A stretch of 64,000 bases of DNA from Eutypa lata (taxonomy: Eukaryota > Ascomycota > Sordariomycetes > Xylariales > Diatrypaceae): NCBI GenBank assembly GCA_022661535.1, contig JAKULF010000009.1:1922001-1986000 (forward strand), written 5' to 3'. The notes below the pieces were generated by a model. It was given only the letters and a program-made list of their open reading frames with translations. It was not told the origin of the DNA and searched no databases. The position numbers were made by a program, and so were the translations under genes. This document shows, one piece after another, positions 12,619-24,108 of this stretch. Within the stretch, counting starts at the first letter, position 1. Each line of letters begins with the position of its first letter.

Positions 12619-14264
12619 TGCCGGTTATGCCTATAATAAACAAATTAGCTTTCGTATCTTGCTTTGAATTCTATTATGTATTGAAACATTTTATAGCCTA
12701 TTAGTCTATGTACTACATGATCACGTCCAAACATTCGATCGTCGCATATTCCTCGCCTATCACGATTAAGCCCCGGGAACTCATTGATGCGGGCGCCCGC
12801 GTCGAATATGGTAGCCTTTCCAGTGAAGTTAACTGGTAAGTAATTAGTAAAAGCAAGCGCTATATTCTTAAATAATGGATCCCACGGTCAATAGCTCCTG
12901 CTCCTGCGGACTTGACGACGAGGCATTGAAGTATGCCGCAAACCATACGGTACGAGCCACATCTATCGGCGTTAAGACGTTCACCGATTAACCCACGTAG
13001 AACACGATGACGTATGGGAATGTTTTGGGTAGGAAGCGGTTGTAACTATTGGCGGCGAAGTAAGAGACCATGATCTACGAGGGTAATTCTAGTTAAGCGA
13101 GGATTGGGCGTCATCATGCGGCCTATAGCCAGATAGGGCGGCACACCCGCTAGGATCCTAGAGGCTGATGATCTTATCGCAACAAGCAGCAGCAAGGGGG
13201 GACACATTGAAAGCTAACAATCATTACTTGGGTAACAATGGCATGTAACTAACCGCGCGCTCTAGGTTCGCCAGACCCGAGGGAAGGGGGCGGAGTTGGC
13301 ACCAGTGTTTAGGTTACAATGGACCTGCATGTCCGAATTGATGTTGGTCTAGATATCCACCTTAGCAGCAGTAGTGGTTACAGCGAATATGACAATAGCC
13401 CAATGAAGATAGAGACAGCAATGGGAAGTAAGGATTGCTAAAATGCACATCACGAAGACAGGGGATAATATTCAGAGATTTTAGACTATAAGTTACTCTA
13501 GTTTAGTAGACCTCACAAGGTAAGGCCGTGAAGTTTCCGGTCAAGATAATTTAAATGAAAGAAACACTCTCTGCAAGGGGGGTGGGCTGGGTAGCTAATT
13601 GCCCCAGCTCAACGATACCTACTCGTGTTGGATTTAGGCCATAAACAATATACCACATTTCCCACTACTATACTCCGTAAGACTTGAGCAAATGCAATGA
13701 AATTTTTACTCAAGATAAAGTTGTATTTCACCCCGCCATGAGTCATGAAAGACATGTTGGTCGCATCCAACATGTTGGCAACATGCAGTTATACTAGTAC
13801 CAGTGGGGGTAACACAATACAATAATTCTTGGCGTCTGGACTTGTATCTATACATCTAGTTAACTACGCAAATGTATTCAAAAAATACAGGAACCCTTTG
13901 ATAACCCCTTCATAAGCAGCCTTAATCTTGTGATATGTAAGACATTAGCTGCATTTAAGATACATTTACATGCCATCTAAATATATCACAAAATATACCT
14001 TGATAATTGTATAATATCTACTAACTTACTATAGTTAATTATCACTTTGTGAAGAATATGGATATAATGTAATTAAAAGCTTTAATCTGTATTGATTGAA
14101 GCGTACCCTTATATTAAAGGAACAGTAATATAGTACAACCACCAAAGTGGATGCTGATCTCCAGACGAATACATAAAGTACAGTGAAGGATTCGTTTGTA
14201 CGGGGAGAACTACACTGCATAGGGAGTTGAGCACCTTATCTAACGCAATTGACCTGCCATCATC
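12619..14264. other. Intergenic region, one tiny open frame
   Basis: About 1.65 kb. A 38-codon ATG frame at 12875-12991 starts MDPTVNSSCSCGLDDEALKY and looks protein-like, but nothing joins to it convincingly, so it could be the relic of a lost gene. The rest shows no gene. The last part is the P450 promoter. Confidence 0.4.
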
Positions 14265-16092
14265 ATGATTGTTGGAACGATTCCTATTTACCTCATTGCT
14301 TCTAGCCAAACCCATGAACTATTAGCCCTAGGAGCTGTCATACTTGGGATATTGTCTCATTTATTCATATTTATTCGGAATGAGTGGCATATGCTGGCCC
14401 CTATTCTGGTCTGGATATATCTCTCCATTTCGCTTGCCCTATTTTATACTTTACATTCGTGTTTACCGGGGTATGATATCAGGAGCACTTTCTATTCTAC
14501 CATCATCTGCGTTGTCTCATACTGCATCGGGCTGTTTACTAGCATCGTGGTGTACCGCACATTCTTCCATAGACTACGCTCTTTCCCAGGTCCACGGGTA
14601 GCCGCCATCACCAAGCTTTGGCATGTGTGGAAATGTCGCCGAGGCCAAAACTATTTGGTACTCGAGGAGTTACGCCAAATGTACGGCAATATTATAAGGA
14701 CTGGCCCTGAAGAGGTCACTATTATCGACCCCTCCGTTCCATCCGTACTGGATGGCCCTGGAAATAATTGTGAAAAGGCCGTTTGGTACGATTTCCTCCT
14801 TCCAGAGGTAGCTGTTAATACGACTCGAAGCAAGAGGCATCACGATACCAGGCGCAGGATTTGGGACCGAGGTTTCCGCTCTGATTCCATGAGTACATAT
14901 GAGCAGCGCATTGTCGAGTACGCTGAAGTACTTATCTCACGGATCAACGAACTTTCTCGAGAAGGAAAACCAGTCGTTGTCACAGACTGGTTTTATTGGT
15001 TCACATTCGACGTAATGGGCGACTTTGCCTTCGCTAGGTCGTTCAACATGCTTCGCGACAAGCAATGGCATTTCGCAGTAAAGTTACTGAGGCGGGCGAT
15101 GACCTTGCTAGGCCCTTTTAGTCCTGTTCCATGGTTGGCTCAAATCGCGTTTCATTTCATCCCATGGATGTATCTTATCCGAGATTGGTTCACAATGCTG
15201 CTTTGGTGCAAACAGCGTATGGACGAGCGCCTAAAGGTAAGTTTATTCCGTAGTTCCTTGTCTGTCTACCATGTCAGCAGTGACCTTTTAGTCTAACCGT
15301 AGTAACATTCGCCTAGATGGAAGTTAGTAAGCCTGATGTTTCATACTGGCTTATCGACGCATCCCTGAAGCAAGGCTCAATCGAAGTGGACAGACCATGG
15401 CTGAATGGTGATGCTATTTCTATCATCATCGCCGGAAGGTTAGTTAGCTCTGCTTTAAGCCCGATCCTACACTTTATACTACATATTGAGCAAACAATAG
15501 TCTAACCAAGGAGTGAAGTGACACCGTTGCGTCGGCCCTTGTATTTGCCATATACTCACTCGCGCACAATCTACCGCTACAGGATAAGCTTCATAGCAGC
15601 CTACAGAGCGTAGATGTATATAATCGAGTGCAGCTTCAGCACTGCGACTACCTCGATGCGGTTATCAAAGAAACCCTCCGCCTATACCCACCGGTCCCAA
15701 CCGGCGGGTACCGTCAATCCTCTCCATCTGGTGTTATGGTTAATGGCACATATATTCCAGGCAATGTCACCATCGTCTCACCGCGGTACTCTCTTGGTCG
15801 CTTGGAGTCCTGCTACGAGCAAGCTAACAAATGGATCCCAGAGCGGTGGACTACGCGATCGGAGATGGTAAAGGACGCTCGGGGGTTTTCGCCCTTTTCC
15901 CAAGGTAGGTATAGTTGCGTTGGAAAAGCGTTGGCTATGATTCAAATGCGTTTGGTTATTGCTTTGCTAGTTACCAAGTTTAGGATCGGCTTTTCGGATG
16001 TTGATAAGGGGCAGAGACTGTTTTCTGACTTGGGAGACCAGTTCACTGCTGCGCCGGGGAGGTTAGAGCTGCAGTTTGATATTCGCGATTAA
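14265..16092 (+). CDS. Cytochrome P450, long hydrophobic N terminus
   Basis: Three exons: 14265-15236, 15317-15438 and 15519-16092; 555 residues. The first about 105 residues hold three or more hydrophobic helices before the proline-rich hinge RSFPGPRVAA, more than the single anchor of ordinary P450s. The pattern is typical of a fungal group that includes tryprostatin-hydroxylase-like enzymes. The I-helix oxygen motif reads AGSDTVAS (split by intron 2). The K-helix ExxR is Glu416/Arg419 in KETLRLYPP. The heme-binding loop is FSQGRYSCVGK with Cys498. It is a membrane-bound ER monooxygenase needing P450 reductase. It lies immediately downstream of the acid reductase on the same strand, so it is a likely tailoring enzyme. 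Substrate unknown. Confidence 0.92.
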
Positions 16093-16529
16093 TAAAGCCT
16101 TAGGATGGAGAAGATATATACTATGAAAACCCCATTAGGGCTTGTGTTTTTGGCACGGCCCTTGGCCGGGCATTGTTAGAATGCGCATCTCTATCATATA
16201 TAACATGCAGTTAGCTAGCTAGAGTCCAGTTAGTCCATACCACATTGACAGATTCGGATTTATTAAAATGAATCAAAAATGCCAATAAACTGCTAATTTC
16301 AGCAGATTTTAAAGAAAAACAAAACCTCATCCCACTTTTACTCAAGAAATCTCTTCAGAGCTTTTGTTGTTGAAGGTTGATATGTAACAATTCTAGCAAA
16401 TAGAGGTGGATTTGTGGATAGACCTACATTGGAGCTAACCTGTCCATTTCGTATAACCCCCTAACTGGTTACCTCCCTCATATAGATGCAGGATTCAGGT
16501 AGCTTCACCAATGTTCTATTAAAAAAGTA
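16093..16529. other. Spacer between P450 and MITE-like element
   Basis: 3' region of the P450. Ordinary composition with no open frame of note until the AT-only element starts at 16530. Confidence 0.5.
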
Positions 16530-16914
16530 CACCAGCGTTTTCGATGAATAAATTAAATAACGATTTTTTAATTAATTATTAAGTATAAATTAAATAAAAT
16601 AATAACTTTTATTTATTTAATTTAAAGTTATTTTTTAATTAAATTATTTAAATAAATTAAATATTAATTCGTTATAAAATTTAGTATTTATATAATAATA
16701 ATTAATAATATAAGTTATTTATATACGTTATTTATTAAGTTTAAAAAATATTATTATTATTTAAATACGTATTAAATGATTTATAAATAATATTAATTAA
16801 ATAATAAACTTTATTTTAATTTATTAAATACGAAAAATGGTTTAATTAAGTAGTTAAAATTAATTAGTTATTTAAATAATTTAAATATTGTTTTACTTGT
16901 CGAAAACGCTAAAG
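16530..16914. mobile_element. MITE-like element, TA-flanked, RIP-mutated
   Basis: A 385-bp block that is almost pure A/T between inverted ends. The left end reads CACCAGCGTTTTCGA and the right end, in reverse complement, CTTTAGCGTTTTCGA: eleven identical bases (AGCGTTTTCGA) with C-to-T differences outside. Both ends abut a TA dinucleotide (16528-16529 and 16915-16916), the target duplication expected for Tc1/mariner-pogo elements. It has no coding capacity. The interior retains C and G largely in CpG, consistent with RIP. Confidence 0.75.
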
Positions 16915-16916
16915 TA

Positions 16917-17502
16917 CACACTTAGCTTAATGCACGTAGCAACTGGCAAGGTGATAGATAAGCCTAATAGGTAAACATTAGGCGAGTAACTAACGTTAAT
17001 TGCGACCCTCCAACCAGCTATTCACTTATGCCCAGATCGCTGATGTAAGACTGGTTGGTCATGGATGCATGCCTACCCACAGTATTAGTTCTCACATAGT
17101 ACGATTAACTCCGGGGAATACTCAGGAAGGATTACCATGTGCGGACTAACTGCGGGATTCATGGGGCAGGGTCCCAACACCAAAATTTTCAAGACTTTGT
17201 TCTACCTAGACATAACCACATTCCCGTAAGATCTTTGCTCAACTTGTTGTATTCTCTTCGTATCTTTTGTCTGTGAGCAATTTGCGACATCTTCTGATAC
17301 CCTTCGGACTCGGACATAACATCATTTTACATCCGACATCACAGGATAAGAACGAGATGAGAACCTAAGTAATTTTGCCTAGTAACGATTCAAACAAACA
17401 AGTGAATCATTCCCGGGAAGTTTGACATCACGAGTTCGGAGCTTTCAACAGCCATTTCCCGCTTCTGGTTGACGCTATCCATCGCGATATACAGCTATTA
17501 CA
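16917..17502. other. Promoter region of BBE-like gene
   Basis: Sequence of normal composition between the MITE-like element and the oxidase start codon. No gene or clear regulatory motif recognised. Confidence 0.45.
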
Positions 17503-19175
17503 ATGGATAATTCCTTGTCTCTAGCCCTCTCTAATAGTGGTATCCAAGTCCTCAAACCTACCGATCCGGGATTTACGAACGCAACGTTAAGATGGTCAAG
17601 TTATAAGGCCCCACAGTATACTGCAGCTGTAGTGCCAACGAGCGACCAAGAAGTAGCCGATATTGTAAGAAAGAAAACAAACAAACAAATAACCTAAATT
17701 ATTTCCAAGTCTGAGCTGAAACGAAGTGCCCCTAGGCAAAAGCTGCAACAGCCGCGGGCGTACCGTTCCTAGCCACGGGAGGCCGCCATGGGTATATTAC
17801 TACGTTAGGTCATTTGACTAAGGGACTCGCCATTGACTTAAGCCAATTAAACTCAATTGACATTGATGATGTTTCTGGCATCTTGACTCTTGGCCCTGGC
17901 GTCAAAATCGGGGACGTCATCGGTCCTATCGAAGCGGCAGGATATGAACTTCGTAAGTATTAAGGACCTTTCTATTTGGAAGACCAAATCATTGACCGTT
18001 TACATAGCTGTCGGTTCCTGCGTTAGTGTTGGCGTTGTGGGTGCAACCGTTGGTGCCGGTGTAGGACTCTTTCAGGGCCTCTTCGGCTTGATGATCGATT
18101 CACTTGTCTCTGTGCGACTAGTTACGGCGAATGGCGATCTAGTTGAAGCATCCAAATCGACGAACTCAGACTTGTTCTGGGGTATTCGTGGTGCTGGGGC
18201 TAACTTCGGTATCATCATTTCCGCCACCTACAAACTACATAAAGCTGTGAATGAAGCGCAGGTTTTTACCGCTGATGCCATCTGGCCTGCAAGCATGGTG
18301 CCGGCGTATTTCGATGTTCTGGAGACTTTCGAGGGCACAATGCCCCCTGAACTATCGATAGTCAGCTTCATCGTCTGGGATGCGGCTTCAAATACAGTGA
18401 GTAGCACCCAGCCTCTGCGGTATGCTTCGTGGAGGAAAGGCTAACAGCGTGTGAAGACGCAGGTCATAAGCACCTTCGTGTACAGTGGTGCCGAGTCTCA
18501 AGCCCGACAGATACTTGCCCCGTTTTTCGATTTGAGTCCACCGGCAGTCCGTGCTAGCACCGTGCCGTATAGCCAGGTGCCGGCAACGATTGTCTTCGGC
18601 TCATTAGCTCGGACAGTTGTGCCAGGGAATATTCACGATATATTCGGCGTCAATGTCCGGAAGTTCTCGTCAAAGGCCTTCATAGCGGCTTTTGACAAGT
18701 TTGATGCTTTTTACAAAGCACACCCGGCAGGCCGCCCGTCTGTCGCCGTCTTCGAGACGTTTTCGGACAAAGCTATGACCGCTGTACTCGACGATGAAAC
18801 AGCGTACCCCTGGAGAGACGCTCTAGGCAATTTGTATGTAATGGCAACTATGTCCCCATATATGAGAGGAACAAGACAACGCTAACGAAGCACCCTTGAA
18901 TCACATACAGTATGCTCCAGATGTCCTGGGCGGAGCCTGGGGATCCCGTGGAAGATGCCGTGAACGATTTCGCTCGCGAAGTACGCCAAGACCTTGCCGC
19001 AGAATCAGGGTATCCTGATCTGAGTGTGTACGTGAGCTACGCTCATGGGGACGAAACGGTGGAGCAGGTCTACGGAAAGGATAAATTGCCACGTTTAGTA
19101 GGTCTCAAGAAGCGGTGGGATCCGAATAATGTGTTCGCATACAACCATGCTTTGCCCACGGAGTACCCTTACTAG
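17503..19175 (+). CDS. BBE-like FAD-linked oxidase
   Basis: Five exons: 17503-17664, 17736-17952, 18008-18396, about 18457-18833 and 18911-19175; about 469 residues. Exon 4 has three in-frame acceptors (AG at 18447, 18456 and 18462), so one junction is ambiguous by a few residues. The FAD-binding half has ATGGRHG with His72, the position of the 8-alpha-histidyl FAD bond. It also has PVGSCVSVGVVGATVGAGVG with Cys131 at the second covalent position of bicovalent members, and RGAGANFGI. The C-terminal berberine-bridge segment ends KKRWDPNNVFAYNHALP. No signal peptide is seen, unlike many secreted fungal BBE oxidases, suggesting an intracellular tailoring role (alcohol oxidation, dehydrogenation or ring formation). 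Same strand as the acid reductase and first P450. Confidence 0.9.
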
Positions 19176-20540
19176 AGGCTCTAGGTAATGGATCATGGCC
19201 AGGAAGAGTCGCGGGAGCCTTGGTTGACCGATTAGAGTGCATCTTGGGAGCACGTCACCAAGCCACTTTATTCACCCTGAGTAACATTGAGGAGGTAATT
19301 TCCATCTACCTAGCTAGAGGGGTCGCCTGTAGGTTAGCACAAATTTCAAATGGTCTGAGTATCCTAAAGAGCGCTCATGACGACTCTACTGAGTCAATCT
19401 TTGTGCTGCCGCAGTGTCCCTTTCGTTGATGTTTCGAACTTCTCTGGGGGGCATCTGCTTTATGATGCTATATATATAAAAGATCCCTATTCTAAGTACC
19501 CCGAAGCCGAAGTCGTTGTTTCCATCATCTTTATTGATTCACGCAATAGTGGGTCTTTCCATCTTGATTCCCGGTAGGAATGCTTCCATAGCAGCCATGT
19601 GTTGACATACTTGCCGAAATTCCATTCCACATATTTAGAACGATAGACAGATTGGGCGCAAGAGTTTAAGGATTGCGATCCTGGCCTTTACCTCGCACTC
19701 AAACGCCTCAATGCTAATTTCGGGCATAACGTCCTGGCCAGATCTTTCTGCAATAGCTTTCTCTTCTCTCACGACATTAACGTATATTTGCCCAAGCCAA
19801 CATCGCTTCGTGGAAGTGAGTTCAGGTTCTTCTCCGCATTCTCCTGGATTTTCCCGTCTCATTCCCCGCTCTAGTTCCTTCTCCATGCACAAAGTGTTGA
19901 GCGTATCACACTCCGCCCGTAGCTGCTGTGGCAATCTCCTTGTTATTCCCTCTCAAGCGAACACCAAACGCTGCAAAGCCACACTATTCTCTGAAATACA
20001 GAGTCATCGAGTACACTCGATGTCAAGACCGGAATCTCTTTGCCAATCGCCATACACCATTTTAAGTGGCAGTGTGATTAGAGTATGGCAATGAGTGGCC
20101 ATGTACTTCGGTCAGTGGCATTTTAGTTATAACTGAAGGGTTGTATTCGGCTGTACTTATTGAATCGGTGCAGCAAGCCCGGTTGAGATGGATGGATGAT
20201 ACGCATAAGCCAATGTAATGATGTCTGTATGGTACGGATGAGCATAAAGAAGAAAGGAAGCAGTCGATGCATTAAAAATAATCGTTTTTTATATAACGTG
20301 AAAAGGCTATTCATCAAAGGATTAAGTATAGGACACTTTAGCGCCCTCTAGGTTATAGGTAATGATTAAGCTTGTTATAACCTGGTACTCTTCATCCAAA
20401 GCCTTTAGAGTTTTCTCAAATAAACTATACCTTGATTTATTCATGATCTGCTTTTATAGAAGTTTCAACACCTAATTAAACCAACTAATATCGTGGCAGC
20501 ATTTACAAATACACAATGACCAGAAACTGAAATAGTTCTC
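19176..20540. other. Spacer with protein-like relic
   Basis: Between convergent BBE-like and P450 genes. Apart from the minus-strand relic described at 19635-19934 no gene is supported; the plus-strand frame at 19711-20094 is its antisense shadow. Confidence 0.4.
19635..19934 (-). pseudogene. Possible coding relic, charged helical protein
   Basis: Minus-strand open frame without an ATG near its start, about 99 codons, with a protein-like composition (LRAECDTLNTLCMEKELERG, then EEKAIAERSGQD). The same frame continues upstream past a TGA for another sixteen or so sensible codons before a further stop. This suggests a decayed gene, perhaps coiled-coil. I do not recognise the family; it could also be chance. 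Confidence 0.25.
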
Positions 20541-22216
20541 TCACTTTTGCACCAGTAACTCGCTACCTCGCCCGCCAGAGAATGCAACACGCCATGCTCT
20601 ACCACTCGCTTCAGGGCGAGGTACCAATTCAATATTGATATCTTCATCAGGCTGCTCCATGGCCTCGGCTTGTGAGGACTTGCCAGTCGAAGGGAGCACC
20701 CAAGGCAGCCCGCCAGCCGGCTGGATGTCGAAACGAAGGAGCAGCAGGGTCGCCAACAGTAAGATCTCACTCGTAGCAAAGTGACGTCCGGGGCACAGCG
20801 TTGTTCCTCCGCCAAATCCACGGAAGGCGGTAGGGTTGGGGCGTTTGCCACCGCCTGGCTGCTTCACGAAACGCTTGTGGTAGAACTCATCCACGTTGTC
20901 TCCCCAAACAGCCGGGTTGCTGTGCTGGGCTCGGGCCGACATCATGATAAGCCCGCCTTTCTTGAGCAGATATCTATTATCCAGCATATGGTCTTCCGAG
21001 ACGACACGGACGGAGTTAGCCATGCCGTGGTAGCGGAAGACCTCGTGGTAGGTAGAGAGCAGAATCGGACATGAGTTAACAACGAAGTTGAGATTGATTG
21101 TGGAGGTCCCATCCTCGTCATCTTGGACGGCTTGCTTTACTTCATCCCGGCATTCCTGTAGGACCAGTGGGTCGCTAAAGATGCGATAAATCACCCAGAA
21201 CGCTGAAGGAGTAGTGTTGGCGATGTTATTGAAAACGGTGCCTACTAGCAGGCGCGGGATATCATTTTGAGGTATCTTCTGATCGATGCAGTGTCCTATG
21301 AACTGCTGAATATAAGCGGATCCTTGCTTGTAGCTCCCGTGTCCGTAATATTTTGCAAAGCTGTTGACAAGATGCTCGCGGCCCTGGACTGCTGCTTTGA
21401 AGAAGATGTTTTGTGGTAGAATGTCCAACATAAGAAACATGATGGATGAGTGGTATTTCCTGGTGGGCAGAATCAGCCTCAAGCATACCATAGGTCGAAG
21501 CCTACTTGCGTAGGACGGGTACTCACTGCCAAGCTTCGATATTTCCGGTATCTCGCATCGGATTCGATGGTCCATACACAGCGTCCGTAGTAGCACACAT
21601 GATTTGCGTGTCAATCCATTTGAACATGGAGATAGTCGTCGGGGTGGTAAGCCCGCTCAGCGCGTCATCGAAGACTTCGAACGCCTTGGCATTCAAGGCG
21701 TCTAATGCCGAACCGTTACTCATTGTATGATGAGTGGCCTTGATCATACCGTTGACGAAACCGGATTCGGTAACCATGTCACCTTCTAGGATGGCAATTG
21801 TGTCTTTGCCTACGCCCATGGCTGCTTTTGCCGCCTTTACTTGGATAGGTGCAAATATCAGCGTCCGCCATTGGCGCTGTACCACAGGAATAAGATCTAG
21901 TGAGTTGATGACATATATTCGAGTACCAGGGATTCTGAGAGTGTAGGTGGGCAAGTCTTGATGCCGTTTCCTAGTAGCGGTGTTATTAGGGTCTCGTTCA
22001 AGTCTTCCCAGGAACTATGGAACATCGTGCTTACCTCATGACCGAATAGAAGTCCATGCTCCATCGTATCATGCCGAGTATTGGACTGATGAAGGGGATA
22101 GAGCTAGAGACCACTGGAGGCTCTTTGTTGTCCTGGGTTAGACGTAGGAGCGTCCGGAAAAAGACATATGTCGCGGCGATGCCGCTGAAGGCCATCATAA
22201 CCACTGTGGTCGACAT
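20541..22216 (-). CDS. Cytochrome P450, CYP7/8-like type
   Basis: Three exons: 22216-22035, 21970-21527 and 21459-20541; 514 residues. One N-terminal hydrophobic anchor (about residues 5-25) is followed by a proline-containing hinge. The heme loop is FGGGTTLCPGRHFA with Cys431; the K-helix ExxR is in YHEVFRYHG. The I-helix region (NNIANTTPSAFW) lacks the classical acid-threonine pair: an Asn-Thr-Thr stretch stands in its place, as in several P450s of the prostacyclin-synthase/7-alpha-hydroxylase-like fungal group. That may mean unusual oxygen activation or isomerase-type chemistry, which is inference. It is unrelated to the other P450 in the cluster, with different N terminus and heme loop. 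Right-hand candidate boundary of the 1.9-22.2 kb cluster. Confidence 0.92.
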
Positions 22217-24108
22217 TTTGTAGTATCCATCCAGGAAATAAATTGCACGAAGATGAGAGGAAGGGTTGTTGATGGTGGGTTCCAGTGGCTCTTAAACTTT
22301 TCAAATACTTAGCTCACTTTCGCTTAATGTTGCCATTAGATAGGACACCGCTACATCCGAAGGCATCGCTGGAAGTGAATGACTGCTATTGATCTAAGGG
22401 GTATAAACAAGAAGGATTCCGGGTCTAGTACTCCCGTTGCGCCGTTCATCCCTGGTCGGCTGAGGTCCGGGATAATATAGGATTCTGTCACTAACACTAA
22501 CGTCGGAATCCTTTCAGCTGGCTCCACCAAGTCCGAGTCTTAACAAGACTAGACGGACATTTAACATAATCAACAACTTTTCTGACTCAATTCCTTATTC
22601 TGACGACTTATACAACCACAAAGGGAAGTATGCATGTAAATTTCCATTAGATAACATCGGCTTTTTGCGTTGCTAGATCAGGCAAGCCATGGTGGCGTCT
22701 AAGGTTGAATGCACATTCGTTTATTATATAACACCTACCTACCTCTGTACTTCGTATTTGAGCCTTGGATACAGCGCATTTTAGCGGTCTCCACTCCCTT
22801 AACGATTGTACAAATCGTAGCAACCTACCAATGATCAATGATTTCCAAATCAATGCACCTTATTTATCCAATTTTATTCCAGCTAGCTTGTTCTAATATC
22901 AGTAATTCCAAGATGTTTATTAATCATTAGGAATCTATTAGCTCCTTACAGCTAATCGCTACCACGCTAAAATAATAGGAGAATAAATTATAGCTACTGA
23001 GCTTAACATTACTAGCTCCTACCATCACCTGATATTTACTATCTCGCTGCTTGGCGACTCGCTGCCTCTGGCTCCTTTAAACGTAGTCAACAGGTCGCGG
23101 GCCATGGGTCTAGAGTTAGTGTACCCGTCAACACATGGTAGCACTGGGACAATACGGGATTCACCAACTAGAATGACAGAGAACATGATTATACTGGTAA
23201 AGACGAAGGAGGAAAAGGGGTTAAAAAGGTCATAGATGCGTACCCCCCATCTGCAGCTGGAACTAATGTTAATTCCGCGAGATATTCTGGGGCTGCGAAT
23301 AATCGCTGGCGATCCAGCCATAGGTGATGGTGCCGCAGATGATGGTTTTAGCCATGGTAAAACAGCGTGGACATGAACATCAACGACAGGCACGGCATCT
23401 TCTAGGAGTTAATCCAGACTCTCCGAATAATCGCAACCGAAACTATCATTATTTATTGTAGCATAATTAGTTTCACAGCGTTAGCATCGAGAAGGTTGAG
23501 GAAAGCGGCTTATGGGAAGAAGGGATTGTGAGTATAGTGTTTACATCTATCATCTTATTTCCATAATAAAGACATAGATACACTGCTAACTTGAACACTG
23601 TCATAATATTAGGTTGTGCCAACTACATATTGCCATCTCAAAGCGGTAAATGAGAAATGATAAATTGGCAAAGTACACTTAGGGCTTGTTTTCGAAGATA
23701 GTAATAATGGGGTTATTACACCCTTTGCATTCTATGTTCTTCACTTAGGGGTAGTTGCTTGAAAGAATTCTTGCTCCCATTATTGAGCACCTCTAGATAA
23801 TGCTGGAAGTAGATAGTACTACAATGGTTGTAACAAGAATTTAGTTGTCCATTATCCCTGTTTTTCTTTTTAAACAAGAGAATCCTACCAATCAACGTGT
23901 GTATCATTATTTGACATGCATTTGACATGCAATGACCCTGTTCCTTGTCTTTGTCCTTTGTCTTGTAACGTTTGAAAGATGTATTTATTTCTTCTTTCTT
24001 CGATACCTATTGGGGCGCGCCTTGACTCTCTGCCTTGCCCTCCTGCCTTTCCAATAACGAAATCCTCAAGATAACAAACAACGAACCGTAACTGCGTCGT
24101 ATAGGAAA
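22217..24108. other. Intergenic region, no supported gene
   Basis: About 1.9 kb. Several small frames (such as 23025-23393 minus, 122 codons) have no recognisable motif and no splice partners. It marks the apparent right edge of the metabolite cluster. Confidence 0.45.

Noticed and set aside
19711..20094. 127-codon plus-strand frame
   Set aside because: Antisense of a more protein-like minus-strand relic; no recognisable feature.
23025..23393. 122-codon minus-strand frame starting MPVVDVHVHAV
   Set aside because: No ATG-supported gene model, no motif; Ser/Pro/Arg-rich noise.
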